A program made the position numbers and the translations under genes. A DNA stretch of 46,661 bases. It comes from Chloroflexota bacterium. Its GTDB lineage: Bacteria > Chloroflexota > Limnocylindria > Limnocylindrales > CSP1-4. A model generated the notes under the pieces. That model saw only the letters and a list, made by a program, of their open reading frames with translations, did not search any database and had not been told where the DNA came from. This document shows positions 18,748 to 27,290 of this stretch, piece by piece. The stretch spans positions 97,908-144,568 of the forward strand of contig JAUJNA010000004.1 in NCBI GenBank assembly GCA_030446555.1, written 5' to 3'. How positions within the stretch are numbered: the stretch's first letter is position 1; every line of letters starts with the position of its first letter.

Positions 18748-20378
18748 CTACGATCGGCTGATCTCGCGCACGTCCGCCGCCGATCATCCTGGAAGATCCG
18801 CCGGGCATGCTCCACTGCATCGGCGGCTCCGGTCTCGACCGGCGTCGCCAGGGCCACGTTCGTGGCCACGCAGCGCACGCCGACGGGTCGCCGCAGCACG
18901 TGCTCGAGGCCTTCCTCGAGCACCTCCGCTTCCGCTCCGCGATGTCACGGAGGAATGCCTGGTCCTCCGGGAACCGAGGACCACCACGCCATCCTGCATC
19001 TCCACCGGACGGCATGCCGAGATGAGGGCCGGTTCGCTGGGTTCCTGGCGACATGGTCGACCACCTCCTGCCAGCCGTCACGCAGCCGAGCCAGGAGCTG
19101 GTCCGACTCCGATGCCGAGGTGACGGCGGTGTGGACGCGCGAGGTGGTGGGCGGCGCGGCGGTCACCGCGGGCGTGGCGGTCGCGTCGGGCGTGGCGAGT
19201 CGCGCCTCAGGCGGGGCGGCGGGCGGGCGATCGACCCTCACCGGCCCGGTCACCGGATCGTCCTGCGCCGTACCGGGCTTCGGCCTCGAGCTGTCGAGTC
19301 CCGGTGCCCGTTCGCTGCTCGACGCCGCGTTCAAGAGCGCCAGCTCGAGCTGCCAGCGATAGCCCCCCAGCCCCGCCCGGCTGGCGTCGATGCCGCTCAG
19401 CCGGCGAGCGGCCCCAGCGAGAGCGGCCGCAGACGGACCGTGGCGGCCGGCACCGGGACCGGATGCGAGCGCCTCGACGAGCTGCTCCCGAAGGGCGGTG
19501 ACGACCTGTTCCGCGAACGAGACCAGGTCGCGGCCGTCCGCCTCGAGGCTGTCGAGCACGGCGATCCCGGTGAGTGCGTCGGCCGTGGCGAGCGCCTGGA
19601 CGAAGCGCTCCACCTCGTCACGATCGGCGATGCCGAGGAGGTCGCGGATCGAGCTGGCGGTGACGGGATCGCCGGCGATCCCCAGGACCTGGTCGAGCAT
19701 CGACTCAGCGTCGCGCATGCCACCCCCTGCCAAGTGGGCGATGAGGTCCAGCGCGGCCGGCTCGGCCGAGCGACCCTCTTCCTCGAGGATCCTGTCCAGC
19801 TTGTCGCGGATCTCCGCGCCTCTCAGCGGGCGGAATGTGAAACGCTGGAGCCGCGAGATGACGGCGGGCCGGATCTGGCTGGGGTCCGTCGTGCAGAAGA
19901 CGAAGAAGACACCGTCCGGTGGCTCCTCGAGCGTCTTGAGCAGGACGTCCCAGCCCTCCTTGATGCGCTGCACCTCATCGATGATGAACACCTTCTGGCG
20001 GAGGTCGGCTGGCGCGGTGTAGACGCGGGGAAGGAGCTCGCGCATGTCGTCGACGCGGTTGTTCGATGCCGCGTCCATCTCCACGACGTCGAGCGCGCGA
20101 CCGTCGCGGATGGCGGCGCACGACGGGCAGCGATCGCACGGTTCGCCGTCTTCCAGGTCGGGACAGTTGACCGCCTTTGCCAGGATGCGCGCCATGGAGG
20201 TCTTGCCGGTGCCGCGCGGCCCGACGAAGAGGAAGGCGTGTGCCAGGCGATCGAGGCGAACGGCGTTGCGCAGCGTGGTCACGACGGCTGCCTGACCCAC
20301 GATCTCACCGAAGGTCTGGGAGCGCCAACGGCGATAGAGCGCCTGGTGCGGCGCGGCTGCGACCGAGCGTGTGGCCAT
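18748..20378 (-). CDS. dnaX: DNA polymerase III gamma/tau subunit, C-terminus frameshifted
   Basis: Clamp-loader ATPase. From the ATG at 20378 the protein reads ALYRRWRSQTFGEIVGQ, Walker A GPRGTGKTSMARILAKAV, a four-Cys zinc module (CPDLEDGEPCDRCPSC) and Walker B VFIIDEVQRI, and is continuous to about 19025. After that the sense moves through other frames (MQDGVVVLGS, FPEDQAFLRDIAE, EVLEEGLEHVLRRPVGV) by what look like four single-base losses in short G/C runs, near 19030, 18970, 18935 and 18770. The TAG at 18748-18750 fits as the natural end. The unbroken frame ends at 18945. A C-terminal domain of the tau type is implied. Confidence 0.88.
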
Positions 20379-20507
20379 CGGCCTCAGGATGACGGAAACC
20401 GCTCCGCGATGGGACGGCCGGGCTGGTGCCCGGGATCGATGTGCCGTGCACCCTCCGTCGACCGAGACGCTCGTGGGCCCACCTGGGCGGTCGGCTCGGA
20501 CCAGGCC

Positions 20508-20590
20508 GGTCCGCGGCACCCGGCGAGCAGCGCTTAACGCTGCTTCCTTCCGGACCTGACGTGGTTCACGCGTCGCCGCTGCGCGGGACC
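20508..20590 (-). ncRNA. ffs: signal recognition particle RNA (bacterial small type)
   Basis: The minus strand holds the SRP RNA hallmark GUCAGGUCCGGAAGGAAGCA, the two internal loops that bind Ffh. Outer helices are formed by ggtcc/ggacc, cgc/gcg and ggcga/tcgcc, which set approximate ends of 20590 and 20508. It lies upstream of dnaX, a common place for this gene. The exact 5' end is uncertain by 10-20 bases. Confidence 0.88.
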
Positions 20591-20760
20591 CGATCCTCAT
20601 CGCCGATCACCCCGGCGGCATCCGCGGGCGCGGGCCTCGGGAGGGGATTCAGCCCTGCTGAAGCGGATCGCAGGTACAGGGCACCGCTAGTTCCCCGCCT
20701 AGCACGGCATGGGCATGATAGCGGAGGCGATGCGCGTAGCAGGTCCCGGTGGTCTGCAGC

Positions 20761-20848
20761 TGGCGGAGAGGGCGGGATTCGAACCCGCGATGGGTTGCCC
20801 CATACCGCATTTCCAGTGCGGCGCCCTAGGCCTCTAGGCGACCTCTCC
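20761..20848 (-). tRNA. tRNA-Ser (anticodon GGA), CCA encoded
   Basis: GGAGAGG pairs with CCTCTCC. The loop CTGGAAA gives anticodon GGA, and a long variable arm and a normal TTCGAAT T-loop are present. Discriminator G and CCA are encoded. It follows tRNA-Ser(CGA) by 29 bases and is probably co-transcribed with it. Confidence 0.95.
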
Positions 20849-20877
20849 GCGGGGTCCCGGCCGGTCGGGAAGCGGCG

Positions 20878-20963
<86 letters not shown>

Positions 20964-20970
20964 GCGCGAG

Positions 20971-20979
20971 AGGATAGCA
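20971..20979 (-). promoter_or_regulatory. extended -10 promoter of the tRNA-Ser(CGA)-Ser(GGA) unit
   Basis: TGCTATCCT on the minus strand ends 7 bases before the mature tRNA 5' end, the distance expected between a -10 box and a transcription start at the tRNA itself. Confidence 0.55.
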
Positions 20980-21052
20980 AAGGCCTTCGCGCGGATGTCC
21001 TGGCCGCTGACCGCTCGGCGGAAGTTCCGTCACGGAGACGGCGCACCTCACC

Positions 21053-21529
21053 TCACCGAAGCCGGGCGAAGTCTCGCTTCATCGCTGCGCGACCGTTCCG
21101 CAGATCCGGTCGCAGGTCTGCGGCATCGGCCTGCAGGATGCCCGAGACGACGTGCAGCCGACGCGGCAGGAGGTCCGTGTCCGCCAACTGGAGGCATGAG
21201 CCGGCCGCACCCTCCACCGGGTCGGCCGCCGCGTAGACCACGCCATCGGCATCGCTCTGGAGCAGCGCCCCCACGCACATCGCGCACGGCTCCACAGCGC
21301 AGAAGACGGTGACGCCGGAGAGACTCGCCCGACCGAGCCGCCGCGCGGCTTCCCGGAGCACCACGACCACGGCGTGCGCCGTGGGGTCGCCGGCGCTCAC
21401 GACCTGCTCCCTCCCATGAGCCACCATGGCTTCACCGAGCACGGCCACGGCTCCGTCGGCTCGCTCTCCCGTGGCGGCGGCGGCCGCGGACTCGGCGAGC
21501 GCAGCGCGCATATAGAGCTCGTAGTTCAC
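21053..21529 (-). CDS. TadA/CMP-deaminase-fold protein lacking the catalytic Glu
   Basis: The 158-residue protein has the layout of tRNA adenosine deaminase TadA: a helical start, a GAVAV strand, a DPTAHA segment (48-53), and the zinc-binding EPCAMC (80-85). The proton-shuttle Glu of the HAE motif is Val (H52-A53-V54; codon GTG where GAG is expected), and the tRNA-contacting GHN segment reads HGRE. The zinc ligands remain, so the fold should bind metal but not deaminate in the known way. It may be a pseudoenzyme, a divergent activity, or a point sequence error. It follows pfp by 40 bases but has its own -10 box. Confidence 0.75.
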   Translation of the reverse strand: MNYELYMRAALAESAAAAATGERADGAVAVLGEAMVAHGREQVVSAGDPTAHAVVVVLREAARRLGRASLSGVTVFCAVEPCAMCVGALLQSDADGVVYAAADPVEGAAGSCLQLADTDLLPRRLHVVSGILQADAADLRPDLRNGRAAMKRDFARLR

Positions 21530-21535
21530 GGCGGA

Positions 21536-21544
21536 ATCCTAGCA
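21536..21544 (-). promoter_or_regulatory. extended -10 box for a leaderless TadA-like message
   Basis: TGCTAGGAT on the minus strand ends 6 bases before the GTG start of the TadA-like gene, which has no Shine-Dalgarno sequence. The predicted transcript would begin at the start codon. Confidence 0.5.
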
Positions 21545-21569
21545 GGGGCTCTTCCCACCACCGCCCGCT

Positions 21570-22619
21570 TCAGCCGAACAGGGCCGCCAGGTCGAGCATC
21601 GACGGGTCCACCTGGCGGTTCCGGCCGCGCACGAGGCTGAGGGGCACCTCGATGATCTCGTCACCTCGCAGCGCGACCATGACGCCGTATCGCCCGGCCT
21701 CGATGGCCGCCACGGCCGCCACGCCGTACCGGCTGGCCAGCACACGGTCGAAGAGGCTGGGCGATCCACCGCGCTGGATGTGGCCGAGCACCGTCACCCG
21801 GGTCTCGATCCCGGTGCGTGTCTCGATCTCGCGGCCGAGCCGTTCCCCCACCCCGCGGCGATCGAGCCGTGGGTGCCCGAAGGCGTCGAGGGTCTCTGTC
21901 GCACCGTCGCCGGTGCCATCTCCCAGATCCTCGGGCAGCACGACCCCTTCCGCGACCACCACGATGCTGCTTCCCGTGCCGATGGTGGCGCGTCGGGAGA
22001 GGTGATGGCAGGTCGCCGCCAGGTCGATGGGGCGTTCCGGGACCAGGATCGCGTCAGCCCCGCCTGCGAGCCCGCCGTAGGTCGCGATCCAGCCGGCGTC
22101 GCGGCCCATGACCTCCACGACCATGACCCGGTGGTGGCTGGCCGCCGTCGACTGGAGCCGGTCGATGGCCTCCATGACGGTGGTGGCTGCCGAGTCGAAG
22201 CCGATGCATCGGTCGGTCTCGGCCACGTCGTTGTCCATCGTCTTGGGCACGCCCACGACCGGTTCACCGCGCTCCGCGAGTGCAGCCGCCACGGACAGCG
22301 TGTCGTCGCCACCGATGGCCACCAGGGCATCGAGTCGCAGTCGCCTGAGGTTGTCGCGGACGGCGTCCATCCCGCCCTCGCGGTCCTGCGGGTTCGTGCG
22401 GGAGGTGCCGAGTACGGTGCCGCCCTCGCCGAGGATGCCGCTCACGTCGAGGTGACCCAGCTCGACCGCGTCGGGGCGGCCGGGTGTCGCGAGCCCGGCC
22501 CAGCCGTTGCGCAGCCCGACCGTCTCGTGGCCACCCACCTCGGCGCGGCGCGCGACCGCCCGGATGGCCGCATTGAGGCCGGGACAGTCACCACCTCCCG
22601 TGAGCAGCCCGATGCGCAT
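21570..22619 (-). CDS. pfp: 6-phosphofructokinase, pyrophosphate-type signature
   Basis: Converts fructose 6-phosphate to the 1,6-bisphosphate. The N-terminus GLLTGGGDCPGLNAAIR, the PKTMDNDV active-site loop (catalytic Asp), and the MGRDAGW and HIQRGG motifs are present; 349 residues. Residues that decide the phosphate donor read GGDD (103-106) and PKTMDND (K126). Asp and Lys at these places mark PPi-dependent enzymes, while ATP enzymes carry Gly at both. The ATG at 22619 has GAGGAG 8 bases upstream. An upstream extension stays open but lacks family sequence. A role in reversible glycolysis is inferred. Confidence 0.9.
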   Translation of the reverse strand: MRIGLLTGGGDCPGLNAAIRAVARRAEVGGHETVGLRNGWAGLATPGRPDAVELGHLDVSGILGEGGTVLGTSRTNPQDREGGMDAVRDNLRRLRLDALVAIGGDDTLSVAAALAERGEPVVGVPKTMDNDVAETDRCIGFDSAATTVMEAIDRLQSTAASHHRVMVVEVMGRDAGWIATYGGLAGGADAILVPERPIDLAATCHHLSRRATIGTGSSIVVVAEGVVLPEDLGDGTGDGATETLDAFGHPRLDRRGVGERLGREIETRTGIETRVTVLGHIQRGGSPSLFDRVLASRYGVAAVAAIEAGRYGVMVALRGDEIIEVPLSLVRGRNRQVDPSMLDLAALFG

Positions 22620-22721
22620 CCGATCCACTCCTCGCCTGGTTCCGCCCGCAGCATGCGGGCACGGAGGCGATGGTAACGAGGGATCGTATGCAAGACTCCC
22701 GGCGTGCTGAGGGACCGGACG

Positions 22722-23609
22722 ATGGACGGGTCGGAGGGTCCCTTCGCGGCGCCCGTCCCCCTCGTGGCGCTCGGCGTGGTGCTCGCCGGGCTCCTGATGG
22801 CGGCCGTCGCCTTCTCGGCCGAGCCGTTCCTTCCCGACGCCTACGGACCGGGTCAGGATGCCCGTGCGTACTGGGCCGCCCCGGCGGGGGATCCGTACGA
22901 CGTGGGATCCGTGGGCCGGGAGAGTGCCTACCTCTACTCGCCGGCTTTCCTCCAGGTGCTGGCTCCGCTGCGCGAGCTGCCCTGGCCGCCGTTCCTCCTT
23001 GCGTGGACCGGCCTGCTGTTGGTGGCGCTCGTCCTTCTTTCCGGCCCGATCCTCTTCGTCCCCGTGCTCGCGCTGGCCCTCCACGAGGTGTGGGGCGGGA
23101 ACATCCACCTGGTCCTGGCGCTCGCGATCGTGGTCGGCTTCCGCTGGCCGGCCGCGTGGGCATTCGTGCTGCTGACGAAGGTGACGCCGGGGATCGGTCT
23201 CGTCTGGTTCGCCGTCCGACGCGAGTGGCGCTCACTGGGCGCGGCACTTGGAGCCACGGTCCTCGTGGTGATCGGCTCGGCGCTCTTGGCGCCACAGCTG
23301 TGGCAGGACTGGCTGGCCCTGCTCCGCAGCAGCGCCGGTTCGAGCACCGTGCCGGGATCGGTGCCCATCCCCCTGCTGTGGCGCCTCCCGGTGGCGCTGG
23401 CGGTCATCGTCTGGGCCGCCCGGACCGATCGACGCTGGCTGCTACCGATCGGGGCGATGCTCGCGCTGCCGGTGATCTGGTGGGGCGGCCTGACCATGAT
23501 CCTGGGGAGTGTCGCCCTGCAGCGACCGCGGCTCGAGGCGTGGTTCCTGGAGCGGATCGGTGATCGACCGCGTGACGGGCGCCCCGCCGCGGAGCGCGCC
23601 CCGACCTGA
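22722..23609 (+). CDS. GT87-type (DUF2029) integral membrane glycosyltransferase
   Basis: About 295 residues with seven or eight hydrophobic segments. It shows the family features: an acidic outside loop (GQDARAYWAAPAGDPYD), the YLYSPAFLQVLAPLRELPW segment, then GNIHLVLALAIV and LLTKVTPGIGLVWF. Such enzymes use polyprenol-linked sugars to build cell-envelope glycans, often mannosides. The chosen ATG has TGAGGGA 8 bases upstream; a GTG at 22704 would add six residues. It is shorter than most family members. It is divergent from pfp, and tRNA genes follow. Confidence 0.8.
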   Translation: MDGSEGPFAAPVPLVALGVVLAGLLMAAVAFSAEPFLPDAYGPGQDARAYWAAPAGDPYDVGSVGRESAYLYSPAFLQVLAPLRELPWPPFLLAWTGLLLVALVLLSGPILFVPVLALALHEVWGGNIHLVLALAIVVGFRWPAAWAFVLLTKVTPGIGLVWFAVRREWRSLGAALGATVLVVIGSALLAPQLWQDWLALLRSSAGSSTVPGSVPIPLLWRLPVALAVIVWAARTDRRWLLPIGAMLALPVIWWGGLTMILGSVALQRPRLEAWFLERIGDRPRDGRPAAERAPT

Positions 23610-23751
23610 TCGGCGACCGGACAGACCGAGTGGCGATCGGAAGGGGCCTGATCAGAAGGACTCGGCTCCCGTCTTGGCAGGAGCTGACCCGGAACTCGCT
23701 GCCCACCGGCAGCCCGAGGGCGGAGCCGTCGAGCGGGCGTTCTGGAGAGAG

Positions 23752-23827
23752 TGGCGCGCCCGGCGGGACTCGAACCCACGACCTTCAGGTCCGCAACCTG
23801 ACGCTCTATCCACTGAGCTACGGGCGC
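23752..23827 (-). tRNA. tRNA-Arg (anticodon GCG), CCA encoded
   Basis: GCGCCCG pairs with CGGGCGC. The loop TTGCGGA gives anticodon GCG, and the T-loop TTCGAGT is normal. CCA is encoded. It follows tRNA-Ser(GCT) by 37 bases and is likely co-transcribed. Most bacteria read CGN codons with an ACG (inosine) tRNA, so GCG is uncommon. Confidence 0.93.
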
Positions 23828-23864
23828 GCGCGAGGCCGGGGTCGGTCCCTGCGGAGAGCGAGGC

Positions 23865-23956
<92 letters not shown>

Positions 23957-23973
23957 GGACCCGGGCGTCGCGG

Positions 23974-23982
23974 ATGATAGCA
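23974..23982 (-). promoter_or_regulatory. extended -10 promoter of the tRNA-Ser(GCT)-Arg unit
   Basis: TGCTATCAT on the minus strand lies 17 bases before the tRNA-Ser(GCT) 5' end, allowing a short leader of about 10 bases. Confidence 0.5.
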
Positions 23983-24189
23983 CGGGCATCCGGGCCGATC
24001 GGGTATCCTTAGGCTCCCCTCACGCCTCGGGTCCCCGAGTCGCGCGACGGCGTCGGATCGGCAGGCCTGCCGCCTCGGCGACGTGCTCCGGACCCTCGGC
24101 AACGTGCTCCGGACGATGCCCAGGATGCCCGGCGAGCAGGGATCGTGACCATCGGCTGGCCGGGCGCCACCGACGACCTGAGGTGCTCC

Positions 24190-25113
24190 ATGACCAAGCG
24201 CGTCGTCCTGATCGGCCATCCAGTCGAACGCTCGCTCTCGGGCGTCCTCCAGCAGGCCTGCTTCGACGCGCTCGCCATCGACGCCACCTACGAACCGCTC
24301 GACCGGCTCCTGATCGACCTACCCGAGACGATCGGTAGCCTGCGCCATGACGAGTTCCTCGGCGCGAACATCACCGTGCCCTACAAGGAGCGGGTGGTGC
24401 CCATGCTCGACCGGCTCACGGAAGAGGCGCAGCAGACCGGCGCTGTCGACACCATCACGCGCGAGGGCACCCGACTGGTCGGCCACAACACCGATGTGCT
24501 GGGCTTCCGGCCCGCCCTGGACGCTCTCGTGGGCAAGCAGAAGATGCCCAAGCTTGCGGTGGTGCTGGGCGCTGGTGGTGGCGCTCGAGCCGTCGTGTAC
24601 GGCCTCATCACCGCCGGGTTCCAGCGCATCATCGTATTCAACCGTCACCTGCACCGCGCAGAGAACCTCGTGCGTCACTTCGCGCGGAGCGCGGCACACA
24701 TGGAGCTGCGCGCCATGCCGTGGCACGAGTCGGTCATCGAGGCTGAGCTGGCCAAGGCCAAGCTGCTCGTCAACGCCAGCTCCATCGGCCGCCAGCCCGA
24801 CGAGAGCCCCGTCTCCGCGGAGCTCCTGCCGGCGGAGATCATGGTCCTGGACCTGCTGTACCAGCCATCGGAGACGCGCCTCATGCGCGAGGCGAAAGCA
24901 TCCGGCGCCTCGGCCGTGGCGGGCGGTGACCTGATGCTGATCCACCAGGGCGCTGCCGCGTTCCAGCTGTGGACCGGGTCGCCAGCACCCCTCGACCTCC
25001 TTCGCGACCGGCTGGAAGAGGCCCGTGGCGGATTCGGATCGCACTCCCGGGATGGCGGGCGGGATGGCGAGGCAGAGCCAGCGACCGCCGCGCCGGGCGG
25101 TCCATCGGCGTGA
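24190..25113 (+). CDS. aroE: shikimate dehydrogenase
   Basis: NADPH-dependent reduction of 3-dehydroshikimate in the aromatic amino acid pathway. Visible are the substrate loop GHPVERSLSG, the catalytic Lys in NITVPYKE (K66), the partner Asp in GHNTD (D102), and the nucleotide-binding VVLGAGGGARAVVYGL. The SLSP motif reads SLSG. The ATG at 24190 is preceded by GAGGTG at 4 bases' spacing. The end carries a short Gly/Arg/Glu-rich tail and overlaps the next gene by GTGA. The stretch 23957-24189 upstream has no gene. Confidence 0.9.
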   Translation: MTKRVVLIGHPVERSLSGVLQQACFDALAIDATYEPLDRLLIDLPETIGSLRHDEFLGANITVPYKERVVPMLDRLTEEAQQTGAVDTITREGTRLVGHNTDVLGFRPALDALVGKQKMPKLAVVLGAGGGARAVVYGLITAGFQRIIVFNRHLHRAENLVRHFARSAAHMELRAMPWHESVIEAELAKAKLLVNASSIGRQPDESPVSAELLPAEIMVLDLLYQPSETRLMREAKASGASAVAGGDLMLIHQGAAAFQLWTGSPAPLDLLRDRLEEARGGFGSHSRDGGRDGEAEPATAAPGGPSA

Positions 25114-26138
25114 GCACGGGCGCGGCCCCCGCCCAGCTGACGGCATCGGGGTCGACCCGGGCCCGCGAGGTGGCGCTCGACGCCGTCCGCGCCGCGAGCG
25201 CGCTGTCTGCCGCCGTCCGGCACGAACTGGTGGCGGCGCATTCCACGACCAAGGTCGACCGTTCCCCCGTGACGGTCGCCGACCTGGCCTCACAGGCGCT
25301 CATCAGCCTCTGTCTGCGGGCTGCGTTCCCGGACGATCCCATCGTGGGCGAGGAGGATGGAGCGCTGCTGCGCGCCGATCCGGACGGTCCCATCGCCAGG
25401 CAGGTGCGCAGTCACCTCATGCGCACCGGTGTCACGGGCGGCGACTCGCTCATCGCCGATGCGCTCGATCGCTGCGCGCACCCCGGTGGCCCCGGCGGCC
25501 GGTTCTGGACGCTCGACCCCGTGGACGGGACCAAGGGTTTCCTGCGCGGCGGCCAGTACGCGGTCGCCCTGGCGCTCATCGAGGATGGTGACGTCGTGTT
25601 GGGCGTGCTGGGCTGCCCGAACCTGTCCCTTGACCCGGGCGATCCTCTCGCCCCGTCGGGTTGCATGTTCCTCGCCGAGCGCGGCGGCGGCGCGTGGATG
25701 TATCCGCTGGCCGGCGGCCCTGCCACGGCGCTCGGCGTGACGCCGCCGCCCAGCGTCGCCGACGCCCGCATGGCCGAGTCGGTGGAGCCGGGCCACTCCG
25801 CGCTGGACCAGGGCGATCGAGTGGCGCGCATCCTGGGTCTGACCCAGGCGCCGCTGCAGATGGACAGCCAGGCCAAGTACGCGACCGTGGCGCGGGGGGA
25901 GGCTCACGTCTACCTGCGCCTGCCGACCAGCGACACCTACCGGGAGCGCATCTGGGATCACGCGGCCGGGTGGCTGCTGGTCCGGGAGGCTGGCGGGGTC
26001 GTCACCGACGCGAGGGGTGAGCGGTTCGACTTCCGCCGTGGACGCCGGCTGGAAGGCAACGCGGGCGTCCTGGCCACGTCCGGCGGCGCGCTGCACGAAC
26101 GGGTGCTCGAGGCGATCGTCCAGGCGCAGGCGGCCTGA
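25110..26138 (+). CDS. 3'(2'),5'-bisphosphate nucleotidase-like phosphatase (HAL2/CysQ, inositol monophosphatase fold)
   Basis: Metal-dependent phosphatase of the Li+-sensitive superfamily. The metal-site motifs are GEED (near residue 76), DPVDGTKGFLRGGQYAVALA (near 140) and WDHAAGWLLVREAGG (near 280). The DGTKGFLRGGQYAV wording is typical of HAL2-type enzymes that remove the 3'-phosphate from PAP, and less so of inositol monophosphatases. The substrate is therefore inferred. The GTG start overlaps the aroE stop (GTGA), suggesting coupled translation; no sulfate-assimilation genes are nearby. Confidence 0.82.
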   Translation: MSTGAAPAQLTASGSTRAREVALDAVRAASALSAAVRHELVAAHSTTKVDRSPVTVADLASQALISLCLRAAFPDDPIVGEEDGALLRADPDGPIARQVRSHLMRTGVTGGDSLIADALDRCAHPGGPGGRFWTLDPVDGTKGFLRGGQYAVALALIEDGDVVLGVLGCPNLSLDPGDPLAPSGCMFLAERGGGAWMYPLAGGPATALGVTPPPSVADARMAESVEPGHSALDQGDRVARILGLTQAPLQMDSQAKYATVARGEAHVYLRLPTSDTYRERIWDHAAGWLLVREAGGVVTDARGERFDFRRGRRLEGNAGVLATSGGALHERVLEAIVQAQAA

Positions 26139-26176
26139 TCGGCCCGCGTGGCGCGCGCAGCCTGATCAGCCGGTCG

Positions 26177-27259
26177 GTGGACCGGCTGCTCCACACGACG
26201 GCGATCCGATCGTCCGATCCCATCGACCCCGAGGTCGCCGCTTTCCATGCCCAGCAGCGCGTGGTCGACCTGGTGGTCGGCACGCCGCTCTTCCGGCCCG
26301 ACATCCTCCGCCGGCAGGCGCACGGCCACGTGGACCTGCCGCGCCTCCGAGAGGGGGGTGTGGACCTGGTCGGCTTCACCATCGCGACGCGGCATCCCGA
26401 CCTGCGCGGCACGCTCTCCACACCGCACTTCTGGTCGCAGGGCCTTTCCCGCCGTCAACTGACGAGCGACATGGCCATCGCGAGAGCGCTGCTCGACCGC
26501 ATCGGTGGCTGGATGGGGGCGTCGCGCGGCTTGCTGTACTCCGTCCGCTCCCGGTCGGACCTGGATCGGGTCGGCCGCCCTGGTCAAGGCGTAGGCGTCT
26601 TCGTGGGCGTCCAGGGCGGCCACGCCCTCGAGGGCGATCTCGGGAACCTGGCTGAGCTGCGTGATCGCGGGGTGCTGATGGTCGCGCCGGCGCACATCAT
26701 GGATAACGCGCTGGTCGGCTCGAATACGGGCCGGAGGTCGGGAGGGCTGACCGGGTACGGGCGCGAGGCGGTGGCTGAGATCCAGCGGCTGGGGATGCTC
26801 GTGGACCTGGCTCACATGTCCGTGGCGGGGATCGAGGACACCCTGCCCCTGCTCCACCGGCCGTTCCTGCTGAGCCACACCGGGTTCACCAGGCTCAGCC
26901 ATGCCGGCAGCCGGATCCCCGGCCGGCGCTTCACGCCGCGCCACCGGAACCTGGCCGACCGTGAGGCGCGGATCGTGGCCGAGGCGGGCGGCCTCATCGG
27001 CGTGACCCTCAGCACGCGTCTGCTGGGCGGCGATGATCTCGACGCGGTCCGTCGAACGGTGGACGTGGGCCTGGAGCTGGCGGGGTACCGAGGGCTGGCC
27101 CTGGGCTCCGACATGGACGGTGCGCTGCGCATGGTCTGCGACGCGGCCGGCCTACCAGCCGTCACGGCCGCCCTTCTTCGTGGCGGGCTCGACCGCGAGA
27201 CCGTCTCTGCCCTGCTGGGCGGCAACGCGCTCGCGATCCTGCGCGCGACGCTGCCGTGA
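26177..27259 (+). CDS. M19 (renal dipeptidase) family homologue with altered metal site
   Basis: The 360-residue protein follows the dipeptidase family: VQGGHALEGDLGNL, LVDLAHMS, FLLSHTGF, LGSDMDG and LLGGNALAIL align with the usual EGG, DLSH, SHS, GSDFDG and GGN blocks. The first metal-binding motif (D-x-H-x-D near the N-terminus) reads VVDLVVG, without the His and second Asp, and the EGG Glu is Gln. It may use another metal arrangement or have lost peptidase activity. The start GTG is uncertain since no clear ribosome site is seen. It follows the phosphatase by 38 bases. Confidence 0.75.
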   Translation: MDRLLHTTAIRSSDPIDPEVAAFHAQQRVVDLVVGTPLFRPDILRRQAHGHVDLPRLREGGVDLVGFTIATRHPDLRGTLSTPHFWSQGLSRRQLTSDMAIARALLDRIGGWMGASRGLLYSVRSRSDLDRVGRPGQGVGVFVGVQGGHALEGDLGNLAELRDRGVLMVAPAHIMDNALVGSNTGRRSGGLTGYGREAVAEIQRLGMLVDLAHMSVAGIEDTLPLLHRPFLLSHTGFTRLSHAGSRIPGRRFTPRHRNLADREARIVAEAGGLIGVTLSTRLLGGDDLDAVRRTVDVGLELAGYRGLALGSDMDGALRMVCDAAGLPAVTAALLRGGLDRETVSALLGGNALAILRATLP

Positions 27260-27275
27260 TCGACCGACTTCGTGC

Positions 27276-27284
27276 TGCTATCGT
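27276..27284 (+). promoter_or_regulatory. extended -10 box for a leaderless gbsR-like message
   Basis: TGCTATCGT ends 6 bases before the ATG of the regulator gene, with no Shine-Dalgarno sequence between. It sits just after the M19 gene, so the regulator probably has its own promoter. Confidence 0.5.
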
Positions 27285-27290
27285 CGCGCG

